A DNA stretch of 64,000 nt from Novosphingobium kunmingense (GCF_002813245.1 NZ_PHUF01000005.1:248001-312000), one strand, 5' to 3'; shown: positions 1 through 9,025, counted from the first letter of the stretch. The notes: generated by a model not told the origin, from the sequence alone. Translations and numbers: made by a program.

Positions 1-407
1 GTGGTGCCCCATTCGGTGAAGTCCGGCGCGGCGGCGATGCCGACCAGTCCGGCCAGCCGATCGCCCAGAGCCAGCCCCAGCAGCAGCATCAGCCACCCGC
101 CCATCGACGATCCGACAAGCACCACCGGACCAGCACAGTGCGCATCGATCAAGGCCAGCACCTCCTCGCGCCAGCGGCTCAGCGTGCCATCGGCGAAGTC
201 GCCGTCCGAAAGGCCGCAACCCGAATAGTCGAGCAGCAGGCATTCGCGGCCCTCGGCCATCGCCCAGTCGAACACCGCGGTCGCCTTGCCGCCTGCCATG
301 TCGGACATGTAGCCGGGCAGGAACACGATGGCCGGCCCGCTGCCGGGGGTGTGACGATAGGCAATGCGGCGGCCATCGGGCAGGGCGTGGAAGCGTGGAT
401 CGGTCAT
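1..407 (-). CDS. alpha/beta hydrolase, partial (C-terminus beyond window)
   Basis: Reading leftward from an ATG at 405-407, an open frame runs to the window edge without a stop, so only the N-terminal 135 or so residues are present. The start of the protein shows the alpha/beta-hydrolase order: an early strand and oxyanion-type segment (VFLPGYMSDM), a second strand with LLLDYSGCGLS, and the nucleophile elbow GSSMGG, where the central Ser is the expected catalytic residue. The Asp and His of the triad would lie outside the window. The gene is divergent from the PhoD-type gene to its right. The substrate cannot be told from this fragment; a serine esterase or peptidase-like hydrolase is most likely. 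Confidence 0.85.
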   Translation of the reverse strand, partial: MTDPRFHALPDGRRIAYRHTPGSGPAIVFLPGYMSDMAGGKATAVFDWAMAEGRECLLLDYSGCGLSDGDFADGTLSRWREEVLALIDAHCAGPVVLVGSSMGGWLMLLLGLALGDRLAGLVGIAAAPDFTEWGT

Positions 408-528
408 GCGCGGCCTTGTGGCAGGACCGGCGCGGGGAGGGAACCGGCAAGCGATGCGTCCTCGCCGCCACTGTCATTGCCCTGTCCGAAAGCGGCGCTA
501 GTCTCGTATCTCGAACAGGGAGAGTAGC

Positions 529-2172
529 GTGCCGCCAGAATGTCCACCCCTTGCCGCCAGTCTGGCGACCCGCCGCAGCGCCCTCAAGCTTGCCGGACTG
601 GGCCTGATCGGCCTTGGCGCGCCGCTCGGTGCTGTCGTGCCGGTGTCCGGCTTCACCCACGGGGTGGCGAGCGGCGAGCCGGCAGGCGACCGGGTCCTGC
701 TGTGGACGCGCTATGCGGCTGCCGGCAATGCGGAGCTGCGTTGGGAAGTATCGGACAGCCTCGATTTCTCGCGCATCGCCGCTGGCGGCACGGTCATCGC
801 TTCGCCCGCATCGGATGGCTGCACCAAGGTCACGGCGACCGGCCTGAGGCCGGACAGCTGGTACTACTACCGCTTCGTCGGCCCTGACGGCGCGGTGTCC
901 GATGTGGGGCGGACGCGGACCCTGCCGGTGGATGCCGCAAGTCGCTTTCGCGTCGCCGTGTTTTCCTGTGCCAACTTCGGCTTCGGCTTTTTCAATGCCT
1001 ATGCCCACGCGGCCGAGGCGGGGGATTTCGACCTGGTCGTGCACACCGGCGATTACCTCTACGAATACCCGCGCGGCGAGTACCCGAGCGCCAGGGACGT
1101 CCTTCCCGGCCGCGAGGCTCCGCCCGAAGAGATGGTCACGCTGGCGCAGTACCGCGCGCGCTTTGCCCAGTACCGCAGCGATCCGGATCTGCAGCGCATT
1201 CACCAGCTCTACCCGATGGTGGCGATGTGGGACGATCACGAAACCGCCAACGATACCTGGGCCGGCGGAGCCCAAAATCATCAAGCGAATGAAGGCGACT
1301 GGCAAACCCGCAAGCGCATATCCGAACAGGTCTACCGTGAATGGATGCCGGTGTCCGACGCGCCCTATGCCGCTTACGAGATCGGCGACCTCGCCTCGCT
1401 CTACCGGCTCGAAAGCCGCCACCTGGCGCGCAGCCAGCCGCTCGATCTGCTGGGCGTGGCCAAGGCTGCCACCGCGGCAGAAGCGGACGCGAGGCTTGCC
1501 GGCTTTCGTGATGGAGCCTGGGCAGATCCCGCCCGCACGCTTCTTGGAACGGCGCAGGAAAGCTGGCTGGCCACTTCGCTGAGGGCCTCCACACGGGCGC
1601 GCAAGCCGTGGCAGGTGCTGGGCCAGCAGATCGTGATGGGATCGCTGGTCCTGCCCGATTCGGTGACGGCGAGCCTGCCCGCCAAGGCGCCGGACTGGCT
1701 GCGCGACCGGTTGATCGCCTACCAGCGCGCCGGGCGGGACGGACTGCCCTTCAACATGGACGCGTGGGACGGCTACCCCGCCGCGCGCGACCGGCTCTAC
1801 CGCGCCGCGCTGGACGCCGATGCCAACCTGATCGTCCTGTCGGGCGACAGCCACAACGCCTGGGCCTTCGACCTCGACCGCAAGGGCGCCCGCGTCGGCG
1901 TGGAAATGGCCGGGCACAGCGTGACCAGCCCCGGCGCGGAAGGCAGCCTGGCCTGGATCAAGCCCGATGCCCTTGCCCGCGACGTGGTGGCACGCAATCC
2001 GCAGCTGAAATGGTGCGACACCGCGCGGCGCGGCTACCTGGCGGTGGACCTGACCCCGCACAGCGCAACCGGCGAATGGCGCTTCCTCTCCTCCGTACGC
2101 CAGCGCGGAACGGCGTTGGCAGACGTGCAGAGGATGGTCGTTCTGGCCGGGCAGCGCCGCTTTTCGGCGTAG
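529..2172 (+). CDS. phoD: PhoD-like alkaline phosphatase/phosphodiesterase
   Basis: A 547-residue protein of the PhoD metallophosphatase family, which hydrolyses phosphate mono- and diesters outside the cytoplasm. The GTG start has a GGGAGAG ribosome site 5 bases upstream. The N-terminus has a twin-arginine-like pair (TRRSALKLAGLGL) before a hydrophobic stretch, as expected for Tat export. Next come the PhoD N-terminal domain (GVASGEP, then VLLWTR) and the metal-binding motifs HTGDYLYEY, MWDDHE and, near the C-terminus, LSGDSHNAW. Length is normal for the family. It stands alone, divergent from the hydrolase; no Pho box was confirmed. Family is secure; exact substrate is not. Confidence 0.93.
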   Translation: MPPECPPLAASLATRRSALKLAGLGLIGLGAPLGAVVPVSGFTHGVASGEPAGDRVLLWTRYAAAGNAELRWEVSDSLDFSRIAAGGTVIASPASDGCTKVTATGLRPDSWYYYRFVGPDGAVSDVGRTRTLPVDAASRFRVAVFSCANFGFGFFNAYAHAAEAGDFDLVVHTGDYLYEYPRGEYPSARDVLPGREAPPEEMVTLAQYRARFAQYRSDPDLQRIHQLYPMVAMWDDHETANDTWAGGAQNHQANEGDWQTRKRISEQVYREWMPVSDAPYAAYEIGDLASLYRLESRHLARSQPLDLLGVAKAATAAEADARLAGFRDGAWADPARTLLGTAQESWLATSLRASTRARKPWQVLGQQIVMGSLVLPDSVTASLPAKAPDWLRDRLIAYQRAGRDGLPFNMDAWDGYPAARDRLYRAALDADANLIVLSGDSHNAWAFDLDRKGARVGVEMAGHSVTSPGAEGSLAWIKPDALARDVVARNPQLKWCDTARRGYLAVDLTPHSATGEWRFLSSVRQRGTALADVQRMVVLAGQRRFSA

Positions 2173-2209
2173 TTGAGCCTGAACCAGTCCCGTGCTAGAG
2201 GCGCAGGCG

Positions 2210-2281
2210 ATGATGCAGCGGAACGCCTTTGCACCGACTACCACCACCCCGGTCTTCCCGGGGCGGGGCGTGGTCGCTTAA
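2210..2281 (+). CDS. threonine-rich leader peptide of thrS (putative attenuation leader)
   Basis: A 23-codon open frame lies between phoD and thrS. It starts ATG ATG at 2210, has AGAGG at 2197-2201 (8-base spacing) and stops with TAA at 2279-2281. Codons 10-13 (2237-2248) are ACT ACC ACC ACC, four threonines in a row, directly before stem-loop sequence. This is the architecture of a ribosome-mediated attenuation leader such as thrL in enteric bacteria, but placed before the threonyl-tRNA synthetase gene. Low charged tRNA-Thr would stall the ribosome at these codons. The peptide itself probably has no other role. No homologue comparison could be run; the call rests on layout alone. Confidence 0.65.
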   Translation: MMQRNAFAPTTTTPVFPGRGVVA

Positions 2282-2315
2282 GCCGTCCGCGCACCGCCGC
2301 CCGGGTTCGGGCGGC
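2241..2315 (+). promoter_or_regulatory. candidate thrS attenuator: mutually exclusive stem-loops
   Basis: Three overlapping segments can pair in alternative ways. Segment 1 (2247-2252, CCCCGG) pairs with segment 2 (2258-2263, CCGGGG). Segment 3 (2296-2303, GCCGCCCG) pairs perfectly over 8 bp with segment 4 (2308-2315, CGGGCGGC) through a GGTT loop. Segment 2 (from 2257, CCCGGGGCGGGGCG) can instead pair, with bulges, to segment 3 plus its flank (ending 2305). A ribosome stalled on the Thr codons would mask segment 1 and favour 2:3. No U-tract follows segment 4, so termination would be atypical or Rho-assisted, or the control may be translational. A weaker 6-bp stem lies at 2345-2350/2364-2369. 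Confidence 0.5.
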
Positions 2316-2412
2316 TGGCGTCACCTCCCGAACTCGCTGAAAACCGGCGCCGCCCCTTCCGGTGCGCCGTGCCTTGTGCCAAAGCGCGCCAAACTTGCGT
2401 GAGAGTGTCTGC

Positions 2413-4416
2413 ATGTCCGAAGTCCTCAAGATCAGCTTGCCCGATGGTTCCGTCCGCGAGATGCCGGCGGGATCGACTCCGGCCGATGTCGCGGCCGCGA
2501 TCGGCCCGGGCCTCGCCAAGGCGGCGATCGCCGCGCGGATCGACGGCGATCTGGTCGACCTCAGCCGGCCCTTCACCAAGGACGCGGCCCTGGCTCTGGT
2601 GACCAACCGCGACGAGGCCGACGCTCTCGAACTGGCGCGGCATGACTTTGCCCACGTGCTGGCCGAAGCAGTCCAGGCGCTGTGGCCCGGCACGCAGATC
2701 ACCTTCGGCCCCGCGACGGACGACGGGTTCTATTACGACGTGATGGCTCCCGCGAGCCGCGCCCCCTTTGGCATGGAGGACCTGCCGGCGATCGAGGACC
2801 GGATGCGCGCGATCATCAAGGCCGACAAGCCGCTGACGCGCGAGGTGTGGAGCCGCCAGCAGCTGATCGACAAGTGGCGGGCCGATGGCGAGACCTTCAA
2901 GGCCGAATGGGCCGCTGAACTGCCCGAGGGCGAAGAGCTCACCGTCTATCGCAGCGGCACCGACTGGCTCGACATGTGCCGCGGGCCGCACCTGCCCTCG
3001 ACCGGCAAGCTCGATCCCCAGGCGTTTAAGCTGATGCGCGTGGCCGGCGCCTACTGGCGCGGCGACCAGAACAACGCGCAGCTGACGCGCATCTACGGCA
3101 CCGGCTGGCTCAACAAGAAGCAGCTCGACGCGCACCTGATGCGGCTGGAAGAAGCCGCCAAGCGCGACCACCGCAAGCTGGGCCAGGAAATGGACCTGTT
3201 CCATTTGCAGGCCGAAGCGCACGGATCGGTGTTCTGGCACCCCCAGGGCTATGTCATCTACCGCGAGCTGGAAGATTACATCCGCCGCGCGGTGCAGGGC
3301 GCGGGCTGCAAGGAAGTGAAGACGCCGCAGGTGATGGACGCCCGCCAGTGGGAACAGTCAGGTCACTGGGGCAAGTACCGCGCCAATATGTTCGTCATCC
3401 CCGACGAGGTTCCGAACACCGAGGATGACGGTCCCGTCATCTCGGGCGATGCCGACTGGATGGCGCTGAAGCCGATGAACTGCCCGGCCCACGTCCTCAT
3501 CTTCCGCCAGGGGATCAAGTCGTACCGCGACCTGCCGCTGCGCATCGTCGAGAACGGCTGCTGCCACCGCAACGAACCGCACGGCGCGCTGCACGGGCTT
3601 ATGCGCGTGCGCCAGTTCACGCAGGACGATGGGCACATCTTCTGCCGCGAGGACCAGATCGTCGAGGAAGTGCGCTCGTTCTGCGAGCTGGCCGACCGGG
3701 TCTATCGCGACTTCGGCTTCACCTATGCGGTCAAGCTGGCGCTGCGCCCCGAACAGCGCTTCGGCAGCGATGCCGACTGGGACAAGGCCGAACAGGAACT
3801 GCGCCAGGCGGTGATCGACGCAGGGCTCGCGACCGAGAAATACGGCTGGGAAGAACTGCCCGGCGAAGGCGCGTTCTATGCGCCCAAGCTGGAATGGCAC
3901 CTGACCGACGCGATTGGGCGCACCTGGCAGGTCGGCACGATCCAGTCCGACCGCGTGCTGCCCGAACGGCTTGACGCCAGCTACGTCGGCGAGGACGGCG
4001 AAAAGCACCGCCCGGTCATGCTGCACCGCGCGATCTTCGGCTCCTACGAACGCTTCATCGGCATCCTTATCGAACACTACGCCGGCAAGCTGCCGGTGTG
4101 GCTGGCTCCGACCCAGGCGGTGATTGCGACGATCGTGTCCGACGCCGACGGCTATGCCGCCGAAGTGACCGCGCAGCTTGCCGCGGCCGGAATCCGCGTC
4201 GAAACCGACACCCGCAACGAGAAGATCAACTACAAGGTCCGCGACCATTCCCTGAAGAAGGTCCCGCATCTGCTGGTCGTGGGCAAGCGCGAGGCCGAGG
4301 AAGGCACCGTGGCCCTTCGGACACTAGGCGCCGAGCACCAGAAGGTTATGCCGCTGTCCGAGGCGATCGCCATGCTAAAGGCTGACGCGACACCGCCGGA
4401 CCTGCGCCCGGTCTAG
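2413..4416 (+). CDS. thrS: threonyl-tRNA synthetase
   Basis: Class II aminoacyl-tRNA synthetase that charges tRNA-Thr; 667 residues from the ATG at 2413, which aligns with the usual N-terminus ([13 protein letters not shown]). An in-frame upstream extension is less likely. Domains in order: TGS domain (about 1-62), the tRNA-SAD editing domain with HDFAH (about 76-80) and CRGPH, the class II catalytic core with MNCPAH (about 354-359), and the C-terminal anticodon-binding domain (from about 570). All expected editing and catalytic landmarks are present and length is normal. It follows a putative Thr-codon leader, suggesting control by threonyl-tRNA supply. Confidence 0.98.
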   Translation: MSEVLKISLPDGSVREMPAGSTPADVAAAIGPGLAKAAIAARIDGDLVDLSRPFTKDAALALVTNRDEADALELARHDFAHVLAEAVQALWPGTQITFGPATDDGFYYDVMAPASRAPFGMEDLPAIEDRMRAIIKADKPLTREVWSRQQLIDKWRADGETFKAEWAAELPEGEELTVYRSGTDWLDMCRGPHLPSTGKLDPQAFKLMRVAGAYWRGDQNNAQLTRIYGTGWLNKKQLDAHLMRLEEAAKRDHRKLGQEMDLFHLQAEAHGSVFWHPQGYVIYRELEDYIRRAVQGAGCKEVKTPQVMDARQWEQSGHWGKYRANMFVIPDEVPNTEDDGPVISGDADWMALKPMNCPAHVLIFRQGIKSYRDLPLRIVENGCCHRNEPHGALHGLMRVRQFTQDDGHIFCREDQIVEEVRSFCELADRVYRDFGFTYAVKLALRPEQRFGSDADWDKAEQELRQAVIDAGLATEKYGWEELPGEGAFYAPKLEWHLTDAIGRTWQVGTIQSDRVLPERLDASYVGEDGEKHRPVMLHRAIFGSYERFIGILIEHYAGKLPVWLAPTQAVIATIVSDADGYAAEVTAQLAAAGIRVETDTRNEKINYKVRDHSLKKVPHLLVVGKREAEEGTVALRTLGAEHQKVMPLSEAIAMLKADATPPDLRPV

Positions 4417-4446
4417 CGCAGGAGGACGTTGGCGGAGGGGGGACGA

Positions 4447-4797
4447 ATGGTTACGCTGATCAAGGCATCGTTGCTGCTCAATGTCGCGGTCCTGATTCCG
4501 GTCTGCGCCAGCATCGCCCTTCACGCCGGCTGGACAGACGCGGCCTATGGGCCGCCGGGCCCGGCGCGCGGAATCCTGCTGTCGATCTATCTGGCCATCA
4601 TGGCGGTTTCGGCCGGGCTGCTGTTCCGGCCGGTGCCGGCAATGGTCGCGGCGCTTCTGGCCGTGCAGGTCCTCTACAAGATCACGACCCCGGTCACGGT
4701 CGGAACGCTCGGCAATCCGGTCGTGCTCAGCAACCTTGCGATCGCGGCATTCCACATCGTCACCTTGCGGGCGATTGCCCTGAAGACTTGGTTCTGA
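4447..4797 (+). CDS. small four-helix membrane protein, unknown
   Basis: A 116-residue protein from the ATG at 4447, which has GGAGGGG 6 bases upstream; an in-frame TTG at 4429 with its own AGGAGG is a possible longer start. It is almost entirely hydrophobic, with about four predicted membrane helices, a short extracellular or periplasmic loop after the first (HAGWTDAAYGPPGPA) and no recognised catalytic motif. It sits 30 bases after thrS and runs directly into the TauE/SafE-type gene, so it may be cotranscribed with both. Function unknown; the call is only of an integral inner-membrane protein. Confidence 0.7.
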   Translation: MVTLIKASLLLNVAVLIPVCASIALHAGWTDAAYGPPGPARGILLSIYLAIMAVSAGLLFRPVPAMVAALLAVQVLYKITTPVTVGTLGNPVVLSNLAIAAFHIVTLRAIALKTWF

Positions 4798-4799
4798 TC

Positions 4800-5567
4800 G
4801 TGCCGAACTGGCCAGCGGCCATGCTGGCCGGCCTGACCCCGGGGCAGATCGCGGTCATGATCGCGGCGACGCTGGCTGCGGCCTTCGTGCGCGGGCTGGC
4901 GGGCTTTGGCATGGCGATCCTGCTGGTGCCGGTGCTCGGCCTGGCGATCCCGCCGCGCGAGGCGGTGGTGGTGGCCAACTGGCTGGGGCTGCTGATCGGC
5001 CTGGTGGGCGTGAAGCGGATCGCCGGGCAGAGCGAGCGCAGCGCCTTCATCATTTCCGCGCTGGCCGTGATGGCAACGCCGCTCGGCGTCTGGTTGCTGG
5101 CGGTTACCGATCCGGCGCTGGCCCGCCTGCTGATCGCGCTGATCGCGCTGGGTTCCTTCGTGCTGGTGCTGTTACCCAAGCGCCCGGCGCACCATCTCCC
5201 CGGCGTGCTGGAGACGGGCGGGACCGGGCTCGTTTCGGGTGTGCTGACGGGCTTTGCCGGGATGCCCGGGCCGCCGGTCGTGCCCTATTACCTGCGCCGC
5301 GCGATCCCGCCGCAACTGGCGCGAGCCTCGATGATGACGATCTTCCTCGCGACCTCGATCGCCGGGGTGGTGGCGGCACTGGCGCTCGGCGTCGCGACAT
5401 GGCGCGAGCCTCTGCTGGCCGCGCTGCTGTTTCCGGCCGTGCTGCTGGGCAACTGGCTCGGTACACACGCATTCGGCAGGGTCGGCGAGGCGGCCTGGCG
5501 GATCTTTACCGGAACGGTGCTGGGGCTTGCGGCAATGGCGGCGCTGTGGCGCCTGCTGCAGGCCTAG
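4800..5567 (+). CDS. TauE/SafE family sulfite/anion exporter
   Basis: A roughly 255-residue integral membrane protein. The GTG at 4800 is preferred because it overlaps the stop region of the upstream gene; a TTG at 4788 in the same frame is an alternative. The N-terminal half carries the family-typical FVRGLAGFGMAILLVP, and the second half carries GVLTGFAGMPGPPVVPYYL, which together give the inverted repeat of TauE/SafE proteins with about eight helices. Members export sulfite, sulfoacetate or other small anions; the substrate here is unknown. No sulfur genes are adjacent. Confidence 0.87.
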   Translation: MPNWPAAMLAGLTPGQIAVMIAATLAAAFVRGLAGFGMAILLVPVLGLAIPPREAVVVANWLGLLIGLVGVKRIAGQSERSAFIISALAVMATPLGVWLLAVTDPALARLLIALIALGSFVLVLLPKRPAHHLPGVLETGGTGLVSGVLTGFAGMPGPPVVPYYLRRAIPPQLARASMMTIFLATSIAGVVAALALGVATWREPLLAALLFPAVLLGNWLGTHAFGRVGEAAWRIFTGTVLGLAAMAALWRLLQA

Positions 5568-5743
5568 GCGAACGAGGCGGCGAAGGCCTTGTCGGCGAGG
5601 CAGACAGTGCTGGCCGCCGCAGCCGGCGCCAGGTAGCTCGCGCCGATCATTGCCAGTGCGCAGGTATAGACCATAACGCGGCGCGCCGCGTCGGGGGAAA
5701 GCCGGATCGCCTGGTGGGCGACGAGGGTCAGGGCCTGGGTCAT
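5564..5743 (-). CDS. short hypothetical protein with one hydrophobic segment
   Basis: A 59-codon leftward frame, MTQALTLVAHQAIRL at its start, followed by a hydrophobic stretch (VMVYTCALAMIGASYL) that could span the membrane once and an alanine-rich tail. It lies beyond the isocitrate lyase terminator and its stop overlaps the convergent TauE/SafE gene by four bases. A longer in-frame start at 5824 would read through the terminator hairpin and is rejected. No family recognised. It may be a real small membrane protein or chance; coding appearance is modest. Confidence 0.45.
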   Translation of the reverse strand: MTQALTLVAHQAIRLSPDAARRVMVYTCALAMIGASYLAPAAAASTVCLADKAFAASFA

Positions 5744-5780
5744 GGCAGGGGTTCTGCGCCCGCGTCCCTTACCAAGCCGT

Positions 5781-5822
5781 AAACAAAATGGCCCGCCACG
5801 CGAAAGGGGCGCGTGACGGGCC
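5781..5822 (-). terminator. intrinsic terminator of aceA
   Basis: On the minus strand a GC-rich stem (GGCCCG at 5817-5822 pairing with CGGGCC at 5790-5795, extended by CACGCG/CGCGTG) is followed by ATTTTGTTT (5789-5781). It lies about 65 bases after the isocitrate lyase stop, oriented to end that transcript. Confidence 0.8.
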
Positions 5823-5886
5823 AAACTTCCTCCCCAGGAAGTGCGTGTGCGGATGTTTCGCCGCGATCTGGTTCGCCCGCAGCCGG

Positions 5887-7482
5887 TCAGGCCGCGAACT
5901 GGTTCATCGTGTTGGCTGCGCCGCCCGCCTTGAGGGCCGCTTCGCCGGCAAAGTATTCCTTGTGATCGTCGCCGATGTCCGACCCGCTCATGTTCTGGTG
6001 CTTCACGCAGGCGATGCCCTGACGGATTTCCTCGCGCTGGACGTTCTTGACGTAGCCCAGCATCCCGGCGTCGCCGAAGTATTCCCTGGCGAGGTTGTCG
6101 GTGCTGAGCGCCGCGGTGTGATAGGTCGGCAGCGTGATCAGGTGGTGGAAGATGCCTGCCTCGCGAGCCGCGTCCTTCTGGAAGGTGCGGATGCGCTCGT
6201 CGGCTTCGGCGGCAAGCGCCGAACCGTCGTAGTCCACGCTCATCAAGCGTGCCCGGTCATAGGCCGAGACATCCTCTCCCAAGGCCTGCCAGGCGTCGAA
6301 CACCTGCTGGCGGAAATTGAGAGTCCAGTTGAAGCTGGGGCTGTTGTTGTAGACCAGCTTGGCGTTGGGGATGACCTCGCGGATGCGCGAAACCATGCCG
6401 CCGATCTGGCCGATGTGCGGCTTTTCGGTTTCGATCCACAGCAGGTCGGCGCCGTTCTGCAGGCTGGTGATGCAGTCGAGCACGCAGCGGTCCTCGCCCG
6501 TCCCGGCGCGGAACTGGAACAGGTTCGAAGGCAGGCGCTTGGGCTTCAGGAGCTTGCCGTCGCGGCTGATAAGCACGTCGCCGTGGCCCAGGTTACCGCC
6601 ATCGACTTCTTCGCAGTCGAGGAAGCTGTTGTACTGGTCGCCGATGTCGCCGGCTTCGCGGGTGAAGGCGATCTGCTTGGTCAGGCCGGCACCAAGCGAG
6701 TCGGTGCGGGCAACGATCACCCCGTCGGGAACGCCCAGTTCCATGAAGGCATAGCGAACCGCGCGGATCTTCGCGAGGAAGTCCTCGTGCGGCACGGTGA
6801 CCTTGCCGTCCTGGTGGCCGCACTGCTTTTCGTCCGAGACCTGGTTTTCGATCTGGATGCAGCAGGCCCCGGCCTCGATCATCTTCTTCGACAGAAGATA
6901 AGTCGCCTCGGCGTTGCCGAAGCCGGCGTCGATGTCGGCCACGATCGGAACGATATGGGTATCGTGGTTGTCGATCGCGGTCTGGACTGCCTTGGCCTTG
7001 ACCTCGTCGCCGGCGGCGCGCGCCGCATCGAGATCGCGGAACAGCATGCCCAGTTCGCGGGCGTCGGCCTGGCGCAGGAAGGTGTAGAGTTCCTCGATCA
7101 GCATCGGCACGCTGGTCTTTTCATGCATCGACTGATCGGGCAGCGGACCGAATTCGCTGCGCAGCGCGGCGACCATCCAGCCCGACAGGTACAGGTAACG
7201 GCCCTTGGTGGTGCCGAAGTGCTTCTTGATCGAAATCATCTTCTGTTGGCCGATGAAGCCGTGCCAGCAGCCGAGCGACTGGGTGTAGGCGGCCGGATCG
7301 GCGTCATAGGCGGCCATGTCGCGGCGCATGATGCCGGCGGTGTAGCGCGCGATGTCGAGCCCGGTCTTGAAGCGGTTCTGCAGCTGCATGCGCGCGACGC
7401 TCTCGGCGTCGATTCCGCTCCAGGTCTGGGCGAAAGGCGCGATCTGCGTGTCCGCGTCGGCGATGGTCTGCTGGTAGGTCAT
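5887..7482 (-). CDS. aceA: isocitrate lyase (long form)
   Basis: A 531-residue isocitrate lyase, which splits isocitrate into glyoxylate and succinate at the start of the glyoxylate shunt, needed for growth on acetate, fatty acids and other C2 sources. The active-site signature appears as KQCGH (about 217-221) in SDEKQCGHQDGK, with the catalytic Cys and His kept; this variant of KKCGH is typical of the longer isocitrate lyase subfamily found in Pseudomonas and many alphaproteobacteria. Length also fits that subfamily rather than the 430-residue form. It diverges from the ScfR-type regulator across a 148-base region that carries a palindrome, and ends at a clear terminator. Malate synthase is not in the window. 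Confidence 0.97.
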   Translation of the reverse strand: MTYQQTIADADTQIAPFAQTWSGIDAESVARMQLQNRFKTGLDIARYTAGIMRRDMAAYDADPAAYTQSLGCWHGFIGQQKMISIKKHFGTTKGRYLYLSGWMVAALRSEFGPLPDQSMHEKTSVPMLIEELYTFLRQADARELGMLFRDLDAARAAGDEVKAKAVQTAIDNHDTHIVPIVADIDAGFGNAEATYLLSKKMIEAGACCIQIENQVSDEKQCGHQDGKVTVPHEDFLAKIRAVRYAFMELGVPDGVIVARTDSLGAGLTKQIAFTREAGDIGDQYNSFLDCEEVDGGNLGHGDVLISRDGKLLKPKRLPSNLFQFRAGTGEDRCVLDCITSLQNGADLLWIETEKPHIGQIGGMVSRIREVIPNAKLVYNNSPSFNWTLNFRQQVFDAWQALGEDVSAYDRARLMSVDYDGSALAAEADERIRTFQKDAAREAGIFHHLITLPTYHTAALSTDNLAREYFGDAGMLGYVKNVQREEIRQGIACVKHQNMSGSDIGDDHKEYFAGEAALKAGGAANTMNQFAA

Positions 7483-7573
7483 GGTGTTCGTCCCTTTTGG
7501 ACCACCCTGCGGGCGGCGTGTGAGAAGCGCATGACGCGAAGCATGCGGTCCTTGAAGGGTCGTCGGAGTGCGC

Positions 7574-7610
7574 TTGTAAATGTTTACAACTATTCCTTGT
7601 AATGTTGTAC
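7574..7610. promoter_or_regulatory. palindromic operator candidate between aceA and scfR
   Basis: TTGTAAATGTTTACAA at 7574-7589 is a perfect 7-bp-arm palindrome with a TG centre. A related copy, TTGTAATGTTGTAC, lies at 7597-7610, giving a tandem arrangement 23 bases apart. The sequence is AT-rich within GC-rich surroundings and ends 21 bases before the regulator start. Regulators of this family (RamB, PccR) are known to bind TTTGCAAA-like half-sites, which these resemble. A role in controlling aceA and in autoregulation is inferred. Confidence 0.55.
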
Positions 7611-7630
7611 GGCCATGACAAGATGCTGGG

Positions 7631-9025
7631 ATGAGCGAATCCCGTCCCCTATATCTAGGCCCGCGCTTGCGCCGCTTGCGCCGCGAACTCGGACTGACCC
7701 AGCAAGCGATGGCCGCCGATCTCGGCGTTTCGCCAAGCTATATCGCGCTGCTCGAACGCAACCAGCGCCCGATGACTGCCGACCTGCTGCTGCGCCTTGC
7801 GCGCGGCTATCGGCTCGACGTCAGCGATTTCGCCGGCGACGACGCACAGGACTATGCCCGCCGCGTCGGCCAAGTTCTGCGCGATCCGCTGTTCGCCGAC
7901 ATCGAACTGCCGGCATTGGAAGTGGCCGACCTTGCCACCAGTTTCCCCGCCATCAGCGAAGCCCTGCTGCGGCTTCACGGCGCCTACACCCGCGAACAGC
8001 GCGAACTGGCGCAGCAGCGCGAAGCGCCGGGCGGGCTCGAATCCGATCCGGTGACCGAGGCGCGCCGCTTCGTGGCCGACAACCGCAATTACTTCCACGC
8101 GATCGATACGAAGGCGGAGGAGGTCGCCGCCGCCGTGGCCAAGGCGGGATCGACCGCCGAATGGCTGCGCGCCGGACTGGGCTTGCGCCTGCGCTACCTA
8201 CCGCCCGATGTGATGATGGATGCGCTGCGCAGGCATGACCGGCACAACAGCCAACTGCTGATCGACGATACGCTCGATGGCGCCAGCCGGGCCTTTCAGG
8301 TGGCGAGCCACATCGCCTACGTTTCGCTCAAGCGCGAGATCGCGTCCACTCTCGCCAAGGCGCAGTTCGCGAGCGCGACTGCCGAAGGCCTCGTCCGACG
8401 CTCGCTCGCCGCCTATGGCGCGGCGGCAATCCTCATGCCCTACGACCGGTTCGCCCGCGCGGTCGAGGCGCGGGCCTATGACATCGAAGCGCTGAGCCGC
8501 CAGTTCTCGTGCAGCTTCGAACAGGTTGCGCACCGCCTGACCACGCTCAACAAGCCGGGTCTTCAGCGCATCCCGTTCTTCTTCATCCGGGTCGATCCCG
8601 CCGGAAACGTATCGAAGCGGCTTGACGGAGCGGGCTTTCCCTTCGCCGCGCACGGCGGCGGTTGTCCGCTCTGGTCGGTCCATTCGGTGTTCCGCACCCC
8701 CGGTGAAATCGTCACCCAGTTCCTCGAGCTTCCGGACGGCCAGCGTTTCTTTTCCATCGCCCGCACGGTCAAGTCGGGCGGAGGCAGCTGGGACCGGCCG
8801 GCGGTGACCCGTGCCATTGCGCTGGCCTGTTCCGCCGAACACGCGCCGCAGCTGGTCTATGCGCAGGGCACCGATCCGAAAGCGCTGGCTACGCCGATCG
8901 GGGTGACCTGCCGCCTGTGCAACCGCCCGGCCTGTGCGGCGCGCGCCGTGCCGCCGGTGGGGCGCGAGATCCTGCCCGACGACACCCGCCGCACCGTCGC
9001 GCCCTTCGCCTTCGACGAGGGGTAG
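7631..9025 (+). CDS. ScfR/RamB-type XRE family transcriptional regulator
   Basis: A 464-residue regulator of the short-chain fatty acyl-CoA-responsive family. Residues about 8-65 form a Cro/C1-type helix-turn-helix (LRRLRRELGLTQQAMAADLG then SPSYIALLERNQRP). The middle has an ImmA/IrrE-like fold region without an intact HExxH zinc site, so it is probably a ligand-sensing rather than protease domain. The C-terminal part holds the family's Cys-rich segment (GGGCPLWSVHSVFRTPGEI and later CRLCNRPAC). It is divergent from aceA, the same context as RamB-type glyoxylate regulators, so it probably controls aceA in response to an acyl-CoA. Whether it activates or represses cannot be read from sequence. 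Confidence 0.9.
   Translation: MSESRPLYLGPRLRRLRRELGLTQQAMAADLGVSPSYIALLERNQRPMTADLLLRLARGYRLDVSDFAGDDAQDYARRVGQVLRDPLFADIELPALEVADLATSFPAISEALLRLHGAYTREQRELAQQREAPGGLESDPVTEARRFVADNRNYFHAIDTKAEEVAAAVAKAGSTAEWLRAGLGLRLRYLPPDVMMDALRRHDRHNSQLLIDDTLDGASRAFQVASHIAYVSLKREIASTLAKAQFASATAEGLVRRSLAAYGAAAILMPYDRFARAVEARAYDIEALSRQFSCSFEQVAHRLTTLNKPGLQRIPFFFIRVDPAGNVSKRLDGAGFPFAAHGGGCPLWSVHSVFRTPGEIVTQFLELPDGQRFFSIARTVKSGGGSWDRPAVTRAIALACSAEHAPQLVYAQGTDPKALATPIGVTCRLCNRPACAARAVPPVGREILPDDTRRTVAPFAFDEG

Noticed and set aside
5887..7602. Long rightward open frame (over 600 codons) opposite isocitrate lyase
   Set aside because: It is the GC-driven antisense shadow of aceA; it has no recognisable motif and low-quality composition, while the leftward frame carries the full enzyme.
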